NCBI GenBank assembly: GCA_964030475.1
Contig: CAXIPT010000005.1
Location: 2,758,568 to 2,822,567 of the forward strand
Length of the DNA stretch: 64,000 nt
Source of the DNA: Tethya wilhelma
Taxonomy: Eukaryota > Porifera > Demospongiae > Tethyida > Tethyidae
Reading direction: 5' to 3'
The position numbers were made by a program, and so were the translations under genes. The notes under the pieces were generated by a model that was not told the DNA's origin, ran no database searches, and saw only the letters and a program-made list of their open reading frames with translations. Positions 54,542-64,000 of the stretch are shown piece after piece (within the stretch, counting starts at the first letter, position 1; each line of letters opens with the position of its first letter).

Positions 54542-56317
54542 TAATTACTGTCATTTCCTCTTCATTTCTTACATGCAGTGGGCGCATTTAGATTCTTCTT
54601 TGTACCTACTCCAAATCCACTTGAAAACAAGGAAGATACTATGATCTAGATGTAGGTAAGATATATAGTGGGAACTCTTTCTCTGACAAGTGAATTGTTT
54701 TCTGCAGCTGATGGTGATCCGGTCCACCTACTAAGGCTCTTATCCTTTGACTTCAATATTCTCTTACTTATGAAGACCACAGTTGGTTTTGAGCAAGATC
54801 AACAAAATTTATTTAGATTATTACAGAGAGCAATTCTCAAAACTCCAGATCCTCACCCTTAATTTATGTTGTGGTTGGCATGGTTTCTTCCAGAAGTGCT
54901 TTTATATCCTTAACTCTGTCAAGTTTCCTACATTAACTACCAGGGCAGCAAATTAATTACAAATCTTATAATTAGACACTCGCTACATTCTGGAATAAGT
55001 TAATTATAGTGTAAATTGACTTTAATTGTGATATCTACACCTTTTGTTTCTATATAACTTCAATCGTGGATAATACCTGTGCTGGCCGGGAGATAACTAC
55101 TGTAATTATGTATGTACATTTGTTTCGTTGTCAGTCTCGAACAGTGTTCATAACTTCTATAGGGTGGGGGCATAATCACAATCTATTAGTGTTACTGTCA
55201 AACTTCTCCACTCTACTGATTTCTCTCGATACTGATGACTAATTCTATTCTAATCTATTTGCCCTCAACCACTGATTTGGCTTTTCAGTAGCGGATCTAG
55301 ACTATTCAAGGCCTAAACAAAATGATGGTATTTTCTCCAAAGCTTTCAATGCACAATAGAGTAATTGGGGGTATTTCCGGACTGCACGTATTAATGGATA
55401 ATTGGAAAAATAAATTCACAATACCAAGAGTGCATAAGAAAGGGAAAAGTATTTAACTAGAGTAAGCACTCTTGGGAAAGTAACGTGGTTTTGGGGCATT
55501 AGCATGTGAGCAAAATCGCAAACTCTCGCAATGTATTTATAGACTTGCTGAATCAGCAAAATATGGCCTCGAACGATTTATTTGAGCGCTTCTGTCACTG
55601 TAGGCTCTGAGTGACAATTGGCTGTGAAGTGGAAGTAGGAACTTGACGAAACAAAAATGCTAAAAGGAAGGACAAAGCACACGTAAAAAGCTAGTTACAA
55701 ATAAGTTCTGTGCCACCCCAGGCACGGAAAACAAGTAGAACCCAACTCAAGACAGGTTCGAAAGCATAGCGATGGCTGTGCATCTATTCCTCTCTGTTTA
55801 CAACAGGTAACCGCTTCGTTTCACCATGGTTTCACAAGCTCACTGTGAGACAGTCAATCTGCGCATGCTATTGCAATTATAGGTCGCGAATGATGTAATG
55901 GAAAATACAGCATAGAATCCGGTCACATGCATGTCATATTACTTTCCCCAACAGTGATTCCGTAGGGTATACCGTAGTTCATCTTCCTCCCCCACTCTTA
56001 TCCACTCTTGATAATACAGCTGAATCAGCATGTGGCAGCTTCTACTTTGGCATGTGGCAAGATTGTTCCTTGGCTGTTCTGGTACACTAGCTATCTGGAC
56101 TGAAGTCTTCAAGACTATACTTTCCCTCTAAGTAACAGTCAAATGATTGACCTTACATAGGTGTGTCCACTAGTGAAAGTATGAGGTATTTATGATCAGA
56201 TGAAACCTTATTGTATGGTCTAATTGATGGTGGCACTTAGGTTGAGATATCCTATATTTAAATCAATCCATTTTAAAATGTGTTAATATTTGGGGGGGTT
56301 CCAGACAAATCTCATTT
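54542..56317. other. Noncoding interval
   Basis: I see no supported gene, RNA or intact repeat here. Short frames such as 54668-54862 have no recognisable content. Confidence 0.6.
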
Positions 56318-57760
56318 TTGTTTTATCAGATCATGAGATCCCCCTCAAACTCGGAATCGGATTTATCTTGTGCAGTGCAGCAAGTTAAAGAGGAAATAAG
56401 CTATAGAAAAGCAGCTGGAGTGCCTCAAAGCATCATAAGTGACCATCTTACAGGCAAAATGAGGACCACCAGGCCAACAGTTCTCAATCATGCTGAAGAA
56501 CAAATGCTGGATGACTGGGCTATCCACATGGCTGACATTGGCTAAAGTCGAACCGGGTATACACTTAAAAAGGATTTTAATTGCTTCATGGGCATCGGGT
56601 AATTCTGACGATGATTATACCAAGTTTACAAAGTGTCATTCACAGAGGTTGCCTGAATCACTTCAGTCATACTGGAGCATAGTCATGTACCCCAGAGAGG
56701 CTAGACAAATGGTACAAAGACTACGGAAAATTCATTTAGAAACATGGCCTTCAAGACAAGCCACAATGCATTTGGAATGCAGATGATCATGAGTCAGGTT
56801 TCCCTCTTTGCCCAGGGCACTACACTAGGGGCCCTAGTGTAGTCTGTTTTTAAGTCAGAATTCACTGAATATACATGTTTTTGTTCCTCATGGCCAGAAC
56901 TCTTGACTTTTGTTGAGTGTCACAGCAGGGAGTGTTATTCCACCAATGCATGTATACCCTGGAAAGAGAATCCACTAGAAAGTGGAGTTGCTGGTGCTTA
57001 TTTCGGTAAAAGTGACACAGGCTGGATGAAGACAGAACCGTCTTTTACAGGGGGATCGCTAATCTCTTTGTTGCTCATAACCCTCCTGATCAGTCAGTGC
57101 TTTTGCTAGTTGATATTCACATGAGACACGTTGATTTGAAGATATCCAATTTTGTAAGCAAAACGGTATTCTTTTGTACTGTTTACTGGCCCATGCACTC
57201 TTTGTACCTCACCCAGCCGCTAGATGTTGCCTTTTTTTGGAGTGCTCAAGGCAAGCTGGGAGGAAGGTATAGGTAAGTATAAGATCACTTACAGATAGCA
57301 AGAGCTGGGATTTACCCTGTTACTGTCAGAAATTCCGGTCCAACCACATTGCATTCCGAAAGAAGCACATCTACTACTGATTTATCAATGTCACCATGCT
57401 TTTTGCGTGGGCACAATTTTTTACCCCTCTACCAATGTCTATCCTTTTTGTCACTCACATGAGATTGGCGACCAGGCCCTCTGTTGTGCCTTTTTAAAAA
57501 AAGCTATAAGGGAGGATTGAGGCTAGATCAAGAGGAGACAATAAAAGAAGATAAAGTCCAAGCAAAGAGCACCAACTCGTGCTCAGAGTGTGATGTTTTT
57601 GTGAAAAGTGTGACCAATTGTATAGTAAAGTTGCTAGTTGGATTGTGTGTGACTTATGTGAGAGCTGATGGCACTACTGGTGTGCAGGCGTAGCTAAAAT
57701 GCTCACTGCAGAGGAAGAATGGCACTATGAAAATTGTAGGGGTGACTGAATCTAGACACA
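56318..57760 (+). mobile_element. Dead pogo/Tigger-type transposase
   Basis: Broken plus-strand frames follow the transposase order. First is an HTH segment (EEISYRKAAGVPQSIISDHL, then TGKM) near 56385-56465. Next is IWNADDHESGFPLCP near 56770, the first catalytic Asp region, where relatives read DETGF. Then come GAYFGKSDTGWMKTE near 56990, VLLLVDIHMRHVDLKI near 57100 (second Asp in a DxHxxH context) and LTQPLDVAFFG near 57210. A Cys-containing tail (NSCSECDVFV ... LCVTYVRA) near 57570-57665 resembles the zinc-binding C-terminus of some Jerky/Tigger proteins. Several stops and shifts make it non-functional. Terminal inverted repeats were not located. Confidence 0.8.
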
Positions 57761-59014
57761 TTTAGTCAAGTTCTATGTATAGTAACTGATTTGGTAGCGT
57801 ATGGCTCCTTATCTTGGCTTTTCTGGCTCCTACACGTCACCTTAGCTTTGTTTTAACATGACTGCCAGTCTGGAAATCACAATTTTTCCAAGTTTGTACA
57901 CGGTATGTGTACAATAAAAATTTTTACACACAGAAACAGATGATCGAGCCAAGTTTTTAACATAGTGCAGTAACTCCAGCAGGCCAGAGAAGAAGAAGTT
58001 TGACTACCTATGTCCAAATAAATACTCATTCCAATTTCAACTGGTTAAAGAGTGACCAAAACCACCCAGTATTATTACCTTATATAGTTTAACCAGAAGA
58101 TTTAATAATTTTTAGTACTAGCCCAGCTACCATTGATATTAACTTGTAGCCTAATTAATTATTCATATGTCAGTGTTTTTGAACCTCAATTATGCTGGTT
58201 AAATTGGAAATAGATTTATTTTCTATAGAACAAACCATTGAATGATTATATTTAGTCAGTATAAGGAAAGCACCTAAAAGAACCTTGTGTATACTTTCCA
58301 GTAGCAAGGTAATATGGAAGTCATTCAGTGTGATAAGAGCATTCAAATGATATTGATTTTGTTATGTTTTGCTAAACATAGACATGATTAGCTCTTTACC
58401 TATAAGTGCTGAATTTGAGTGTGATTGTGTGCCCATAGAAATTGTATAAGGGCTAACTTTGTATCCTTACTCAGCAAATATCATTTGAAAGCTCATTTCT
58501 GGAAAGCACCTAAACGTGATCATGACATGACTGTCGAGACTCTATACTTCTGGCTGGGTGATGCCTGTTCAAGGATTCTCTACCAGTGTTCTGATTTTTT
58601 GGGCAACAAATTTTTCGTACAATGTATGACGTCATGTATACACTGTACAGCTCGAGCTATAGCTAGCACATGTACGCAGCACAGCACAGATGCCATGGCA
58701 ATGAATATTAGGCAGAAAAAATTAACTTTTAAGAGAGAGCATCAATGAGGCAAGGAATACTGAACAGCCAAGTGAAAGAAAGCAAAGAGAGAGGACACCA
58801 AGTTTGGCAAGAGAATTATAATCACCATCTCACTAGCTAACCACACAGACTCACAACAGTATTTGAACTGGTACACATTACCCATATAAATATTATTATG
58901 CAACCCACTAAACAATTGATGATAAATTTGTCATTTGCAATAAACAAAGACAAGATACTCACACTACCTACTCTACTACAACTGTTCTTAATTGTTCCAA
59001 CTTGAATCACCGAA
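57761..59014. other. Noncoding interval
   Basis: AT-rich DNA. A 107-codon plus-strand frame at 58425-58748 has no recognisable domain and no supporting signals, so it is not called as a gene. Confidence 0.55.
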
Positions 59015-59638
59015 TTAAGGATGGCTGTATTTTGGAGTTGAAAGCTGAACACTGCCAGTTGAATCAAAAGCAGCTTGAACTACAACTGTATTCATACCTG
59101 GGGGAAACTGTATTTTGACAGGCCCCACATCAGCATCTGAAGTCACAAATTCTCCTTGTTTAATGTTGGTAAACAGACCAAGATAGTAAGTGGGGTGGAT
59201 CTGAAACTGTGCAGTCACTCCTCGGTCGACATTTTGCTGCATTGAAAGGAGAGTACTGCTTAGAGCAATGCCAAGGTCTCGTTGCTCAGTTGTGTTGTTT
59301 TTAAAGTTGATGTAGCCATCTGTTCCTGGGCCTGACTCCTTGATCTGCATATAGCCATCACTCATGTATGCTTCATAGTTGTATCCAACTTTAGCATTAA
59401 TGGTTAGCCCACCGAGAGTATAGGTTCCATCTACCTGCTTTTGCGGAATTGTTATCTGGAACTGCAAATTCCATGTTATATTTCCTTGGGTTGGGTTTGG
59501 CTGAGGTTTGGAAAGTGCAAGCACCTTCCATGCCATGTTTTGCAGGCCAGGTTCCTTTGGTTGCTTCTGGTAGAGAGCAAAATTCCAACCTTGATTGGTT
59601 GCATTTATCCCTTTGAATTGAAGTGTCATTTCAGCCAT
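59015..59638 (-). CDS. Intronless beta-sandwich-like protein, possibly RhiA family
   Basis: A clean frame of 207 residues starts MAEMTLQFKGINATNQGWNF. It has no signal peptide or membrane segment. Alternating hydrophobic residues (NITWNLQFQITIP, VDGTYTLGGLTI, VTAQFQIHPTYYLGLF, IQFPPGMNTVVVQAAFDSTG) point to a beta-sandwich. The opening pattern (NF.LYQK.P......MAWKV, then W.L.F....) recalls bacterial and fungal RhiA-type proteins; this is from memory and tentative. A degraded copy follows at 60360-61245. The lack of introns and a mainly microbial relative family would fit lateral transfer. Function unknown. Confidence 0.6.
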   Translation of the reverse strand: MAEMTLQFKGINATNQGWNFALYQKQPKEPGLQNMAWKVLALSKPQPNPTQGNITWNLQFQITIPQKQVDGTYTLGGLTINAKVGYNYEAYMSDGYMQIKESGPGTDGYINFKNNTTEQRDLGIALSSTLLSMQQNVDRGVTAQFQIHPTYYLGLFTNIKQGEFVTSDADVGPVKIQFPPGMNTVVVQAAFDSTGSVQLSTPKYSHP

Positions 59639-60359
59639 GGTTTCGAGTTATCTACGATAATACCTATTGAAATGGAGACTCTTTTTATACTCTACTGGAT
59701 TCTGATTTGATGTCAACACTAACAAAGAATCATTTCGAAGTCTATTGACATTTTCTTTATTTTCTATAGTTCTGGATGAATACCTTGTGTGTATAGTACT
59801 TCCGAAACCTAAGTTATAAAATTAGAGTACTATTTGGTCAAAAGGTGAAGCAGTAGAAGCCCTTCTTGTCAAATCATGAACAGCAGTGCTTAGAAACATT
59901 ATNGCTCTAAGAACTATAGCTACTTCTTTTCTGGCTGTTTCTCCTGTGTTGTCATCACTTCCATGTGCTTGGCCACCATTTTGTTTAACTTCTGGGTGGA
60001 AATTAATTAAGGATGCGTTCGTGTAGACTGAGGGGCAGACATGAAAAACTGAAAATATTACTTGGTATTAAACTGTAGCTCAGGTGGTTTATATTAATTT
60101 TTTTACAATGAACAAGGAATGTAGTACTCATTACTGGCTTACCACATCCAGATTTTAATTCTTAAAAATCATTTTCAAGTAAACTGGTTAAAAAGTATGT
60201 TGGTAAGCAAAATTACACTATTGTGGCTTCCCACTAGTGCACTTTGGCTCAGACAGGTTTCTTGTGAGTTATAGGCCTTTCATGAGTACTACTATACGTA
60301 CTACCGTATGCATTATATATGATGATAAGGTTGACTACAATTAAGATGCTTTTAAAGTA

Positions 60360-61245
60360 GTCATTATTAGGTAGAAACTGTATTTGGACAGCCGCCAAAT
60401 GAGCATCAGAAGCTACAAAGTCTCCTTGCCTCCTTGTTTAATGTTGATAAACAGACCAAGATAGTAAGTGGGATGAAAGCTGAAATAGTGCAGTCACTCC
60501 TTGATGCTGCACTGAAAAGAGTATAATTGATGTAGCCATCTGTTCCTTGACCTGACTCCTTGATCTTCACTTACGTAGCCATCACTCATGTATGCTTTAT
60601 AGTTGTATACAACTTTGGCATTTTTGCTTATAGAGTATAGGTTCCATCTACCTGCTTTTGTGGAGTTGTTATTTGGAACTGTAAACTCCAGGTTTTACTT
60701 TCTTTATTTGGAGGTTTGTAAAGTGCAAGCACCTTCCCCATATTTAGCAGGCCAGGTTCCTCTGGTTGCTTTTGGTACTGAGCAATATTCCAACCTTAAT
60801 TATTGCCCAGGTAGAAATGAGGGCGGAAATCTGTGGTTAACTCGAAGAATTTTGTGGTAAACCATGGTATTTCACCAGTAGTATTTGCTGTTTACCATCC
60901 ATTACCGTCTTTGACTAGCAGTAAACCAGGAAGAAAACTTTCTGTGGAAGTATAGCTTTTCTTACTCTATCTAAGCCAAGTAGTGTATCTAGCGAAAATA
61001 ATTTCTGTATGTTAGTAAAGCTTACTTTTTCTTGTATCACCATAAAAGCTGTAAAATAACCGCTGTAAACTTGCTGAAAACCAGCTGACAAAAAAAACGT
61101 GCCACATGTTCTTTGGGAGTTTTGTTGCACGAAACTGCAGTAATTAATGGTAAACCGTGCGACCGCGGTTTAATTGCGGATTTCTGTAGTCAGTTTTTCA
61201 CCCAGGTGTTCCTTTGAATTCAAGTGTCATTTCAGCCATGGCTTT
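60360..61245 (-). pseudogene. Degraded copy of the RhiA-like gene, split by an insertion
   Basis: Bases 60365-60805 are clearly related to 59105-59600 (for example GTTGATAAACAGACCAAGAT against GTTGGTAAACAGACCAAGAT), with many indels. The N-terminal start region (TTTGAATTCAAGTGTCATTT, then CAGCCATGG) reappears at 61212-61240 beyond a 395-bp insertion. Frames are broken throughout. Confidence 0.8.
60813..61207. mobile_element. 395-bp insertion with 7-bp TSD inside the pseudogene
   Basis: The insertion is flanked by CCCAGGT at 60806-60812 and 61201-61207. Its interior repeats GGTAAACC-type motifs (near 60858, 60920, 61148), and its two ends share a loosely inverted GAAATC(T/C)G(T/C)(G/A)(G/A)TTAA. 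It has no coding potential. This looks like a non-autonomous DNA element. Confidence 0.6.
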
Positions 61246-62678
61246 TAGAGTTCAACCACAAAGTTTGATAACCATTAATTATTGTACATGAAACCATCCA
61301 TTGTAAATTAATTGAATCAGACTCTATTCACTGTTTTGAAGTTGTAAAAGACTCTATATTACACTTGGAAGTGTAATATGAATAAATCAATACTACATTT
61401 GCTGAATAGATCCATGTTGGAAGCTTTGTAATTAATTACTCTTTTTTAGTAGCTGGCTTCCGAATCTGTTATTAAATTTCTTTGAAATTATGTAAGCTTT
61501 TAAAGTGACAATAGATTATCTCCTAAGCCAACTTCATTTATTTTTGCTTCCACAACAAAGTTACTACACTTCCATAAAGTACAATGTTTCTTGTGCATTG
61601 AAGTTTATCATCAAAGATGAAATAACCTTTTTAAAAGAAGCATGCAGTAATTGTAATGTTACAAGTATACATATTTTGTGGACTTCATACTTGTGACAAT
61701 ACATAGTTGTTCATTTGTTATGATTCAGTAAAGATCACTGTACAAAATTTTTGCTGTGTTTAATAAGGGGCTGCCAACAAAAAATTTTAGTGGCAAAAGT
61801 TGAGTCCAAATCCCCCTTTGCTCACAAGGTTATAATTTGGTGGAGCTAAAAGTGGAGACTGCTTGCTACGACTCTTGTAGAATGATCATGATTACCAGCA
61901 ATCAGATTGAAAGCTAACAACACTGCTTGTATAAATCTGTGCAAGGCAATTCCCTGCTTTCAGTGTACTACTAGTTTATGTTTTGTTAGTGCTCAACTTC
62001 ATCACCAAACCAATTGCTATGTATGTCCAGTGTTTTCTTTTGTAGTTTGGCACTTGCTTGCATGTGTTCAGTGAAATGAACCCGTATATTCAAATGTATA
62101 ACCGAAACAATCATTGCCATAATCGTACCATTTTCATTCGCTGTTATGACATGTAATTGGCTATTACTTCCATGATTTTTGGCACATGCTAAGGCACTCA
62201 GCAATAATGAATAATGTAGGGCCCTGTCCCTGCACCATCATTATTATCAGGGGCCTTCCCCTGTAAACAAGGGTTGCCCATATCATGCATTAAACAGGGG
62301 CCTTCCCTTGTACTTCTCATATCATTGCCCTGGCCAGCTAGACTTTAATTTGTAGTATTTAATTGCCCACTTTGAGCTAATTAAGGCCATCCAGGTGGTT
62401 CAAATTTCACTGTTACAATTATATTGGCTAGGAGAGCTGTGCAACCAACCTAAGGGGATTCCCCCATTCTTCCCACGCAATTCCAATGTCTATATCTTGG
62501 TTGATGTACATTGTCAGTGGAGCACCGATCTCATCTTCCATTCATCAATCAAATGCATTTGGAGGGAAGTCCCCAGCACCAGCAACATATTGCTGCTTTT
62601 GCTGAGCAAGCACGTAACTGATTACGTAAGATAATTACAGCATCAGCTATTTTGGGGGTATCTGCCGAGACCCTTTTT
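61246..62678. other. Noncoding interval
   Basis: Nothing is supported as a gene. A short direct repeat CAGGGGCCTTCCC(C/T)TGTA occurs at about 62251 and 62304. Confidence 0.6.
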
Positions 62679-63041
62679 CAGTGGCGTAGCCATGGGGGTG
62701 CTAAAGGTGCATTTGCACCCCCTTTTTTTGTCTTGTGAAATTTACGCGTAGGTTTTATAATGCACTATTTTTTATAATTTTTTGTGCACTTACTTAGTAG
62801 CAACATGTAAAGCAGTCACCTTTGGCCAGAAATCAATCCAGAACAACTATTAGAAGCTTTCTACAAGGCTTTGGAGAGCATTCGATCTAGCGAGCGCATG
62901 CAACTGCATGATTTAATGAATGGGGGGGGCTAAAAATAGCTAATTAAGTGGGTGTGGTTTCTGGTTGTGCAAAATTTCGGGCACGCTTTGCACGCATAAT
63001 TTTTATTGCTCCTCCTTTTCTAAAATCCTGGCTACGCCCCG
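62679..63041. mobile_element. GGCGTAGCCA-ended MITE, about 363 bp
   Basis: The ends CAGTGGCGTAGCCATGGGGG and CCTGGCTACGCCCCGG are inverted complements over about 13-16 bases. Elements with GGCGTAGCCA termini are widespread non-autonomous DNA transposons in animals. It has no reading frame. Confidence 0.75.
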
Positions 63042-63129
63042 GTATTTAGTTCTCTACAGGTCGAGGTCCTTCACTACTGTTTGAAAATGTCTTAACGTTG
63101 TGGGAAAAATGTCTCAAAAGCATGTTTGA

Positions 63130-63350
63130 ATTTGGTATGAATATAATCTCAATAAGATGTCTGAAAAAAGTATGAATAGTATATGACCCATTGTCTTACT
63201 TTGATCTTGCAAAAGTATGACAAAATCTTAAAATGATTTGACCCATTGGCTTAATTACATCTTGACAAAGTATGACTTAATCTTAACATAATCTGATCCA
63301 TTATCTTACTAATATCTTGATAATGTATTATTTTCTATTCATAATGTCTG
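63130..63350. repeat. Degenerate tandem repeat (about 55-60 bp unit)
   Basis: Variants of AAAGTATGAC, AATCTTAAAATGAT, TGACCCATTGTCTTA and ATCTTG recur in the same order about four times. Confidence 0.7.
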
Positions 63351-63377
63351 ACTCAATCCTATGTGCATAATTGAGAC

Positions 63378-63660
63378 GATTGGTAAGAAATAAGTCCAAA
63401 TAACTTGATAAATATAAAGATCAGTATAAGTTCACGAGTGATTGGTAAGAAATAAGTCCAACTAACTTGATAAATATAAAGATCAGTACAAGTTCACAAA
63501 CATGTGATTGATAGGGAATAAAATAATAAAGATCATTCATGAGTGATTGGTAAGGAATAATAAAATCAAAGTCATCAAGTGATTGGTGGGGTACGGTATA
63601 AATATAAAGATCAAACGAATAATATGGGGGAAGTTCACATTCAAGTGATTGGTTGAGAAC
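63378..63660. repeat. Degenerate tandem repeat with GTGATTGGT core
   Basis: A unit of about 60 bp (GTGATTGGTAAGAAATAAGT ... GATAAATATAAAGATCAGTA ... AAGTTCAC) is nearly perfect twice (63378-63497) and then decays through four shorter copies to about 63660. Confidence 0.8.
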
Positions 63661-63967
63661 TCACGATTTCAATCAAATTAGTGGTACAACCTGTCCACTG
63701 GCACAGGCAGCCGTTTCCTCCTGGAGTGTTCCAAACATGTCGTCTTCCAAATAAAGTGTTCATTTGGCTATAGATGTATAATACACACAAAAAAATAATA
63801 ATGTAAATTGACCGCAATAAGTGTCCACTGTTGTCTGTACATTTTGTGCATTACATGTACATGTACATCCACACATCCCAATCACATTTCTTGAAATGCT
63901 GACAAAAAAAAAAAAATGCAAAAAAAACTTTTTTGTCTTCCAAAATGGTGAATATTGTGGCATATCC

Positions 63968-64000
63968 TAGCCTTGTTCCCAGACCTTCCCCTTTGACCTT
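63968..64000. mobile_element. Left end of an AGCCTCGT-family element, cut by the window edge
   Basis: TAGCCTTGTTCCCAGACC followed by CCCCTTTGACCTT matches the ends of the other hairpin MITEs (compare 1161 and 7341). Confidence 0.6.

Noticed and set aside
58425..58748. 107-codon plus-strand frame
   Set aside because: No recognisable domain, promoter or splice context; likely a chance frame in AT-rich DNA.
62221..62330. CAGGGGCC direct repeats as a CRISPR-like array
   Set aside because: Only two copies in a eukaryotic intergenic region, with no regular spacers.

Overview
The window looks like nuclear DNA of a demosponge, most likely Amphimedon queenslandica. This is an inference from gene content and architecture; no search was run. 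Support: very compact intron-rich genes (introns often 50-150 bp), clear animal orthologues (huntingtin, MRGBP, Rab39-like, SAXO, PARS2, SLC35F), a lineage-type TRIM-NHL gene, large beta-helix membrane proteins, and many short hairpin transposons.

Layout. 0-8 kb: 3' part of mitochondrial prolyl-tRNA synthetase (+); an SLC35F3/F4-like transporter (-) divergent from a SAXO-type axonemal microtubule protein (+) with a candidate RFX X-box between them; then a death-domain gene whose last exon runs out of frame into a cadherin fragment. 8-11 kb: repeat-rich noncoding DNA. 11-25.3 kb: a tandem cluster (-) of large proteins with a signal peptide, right-handed beta-helix repeats, Cys-rich region, 8-9 membrane segments and a conserved C-terminal peptide. 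There are two complete intronless copies and a third cut short by a 1.83 kb tandem duplication. 27.2-28.2 kb: LINE relic. 29.3-31.4 kb: intronless TRIM-NHL gene. 31.8-48.1 kb: a complete huntingtin orthologue (-), 56 exons, 7,530 coding bases, head-to-head with MRGBP (+). 50.7-52.4 kb: Rab39-like GTPase (-) divergent from an unrecognised intronless gene. 52.4-58 kb: decayed material, including a frameshifted retroelement-like ORF, a Calx-beta-like fragment and a dead pogo/Tigger transposase. 59-61.3 kb: a small intronless RhiA-like (tentative) gene and its degraded neighbour copy, interrupted by an insertion. 61.3-64 kb: MITE and degenerate tandem repeats.

Exon structures were built by hand from splice sites, reading-frame closure and remembered protein families. 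Coding lengths of PARS2 (after its 2-base start phase), SLC35F, SAXO, the death-domain gene, HTT and MRGBP all divide by three. A recurring theme is a family of about 50-90 bp palindromic MITEs beginning around AGCCTCGT/AGCCTCAT with 8-bp target-site duplications, present in introns, near a poly(A) signal and beside a splice donor.
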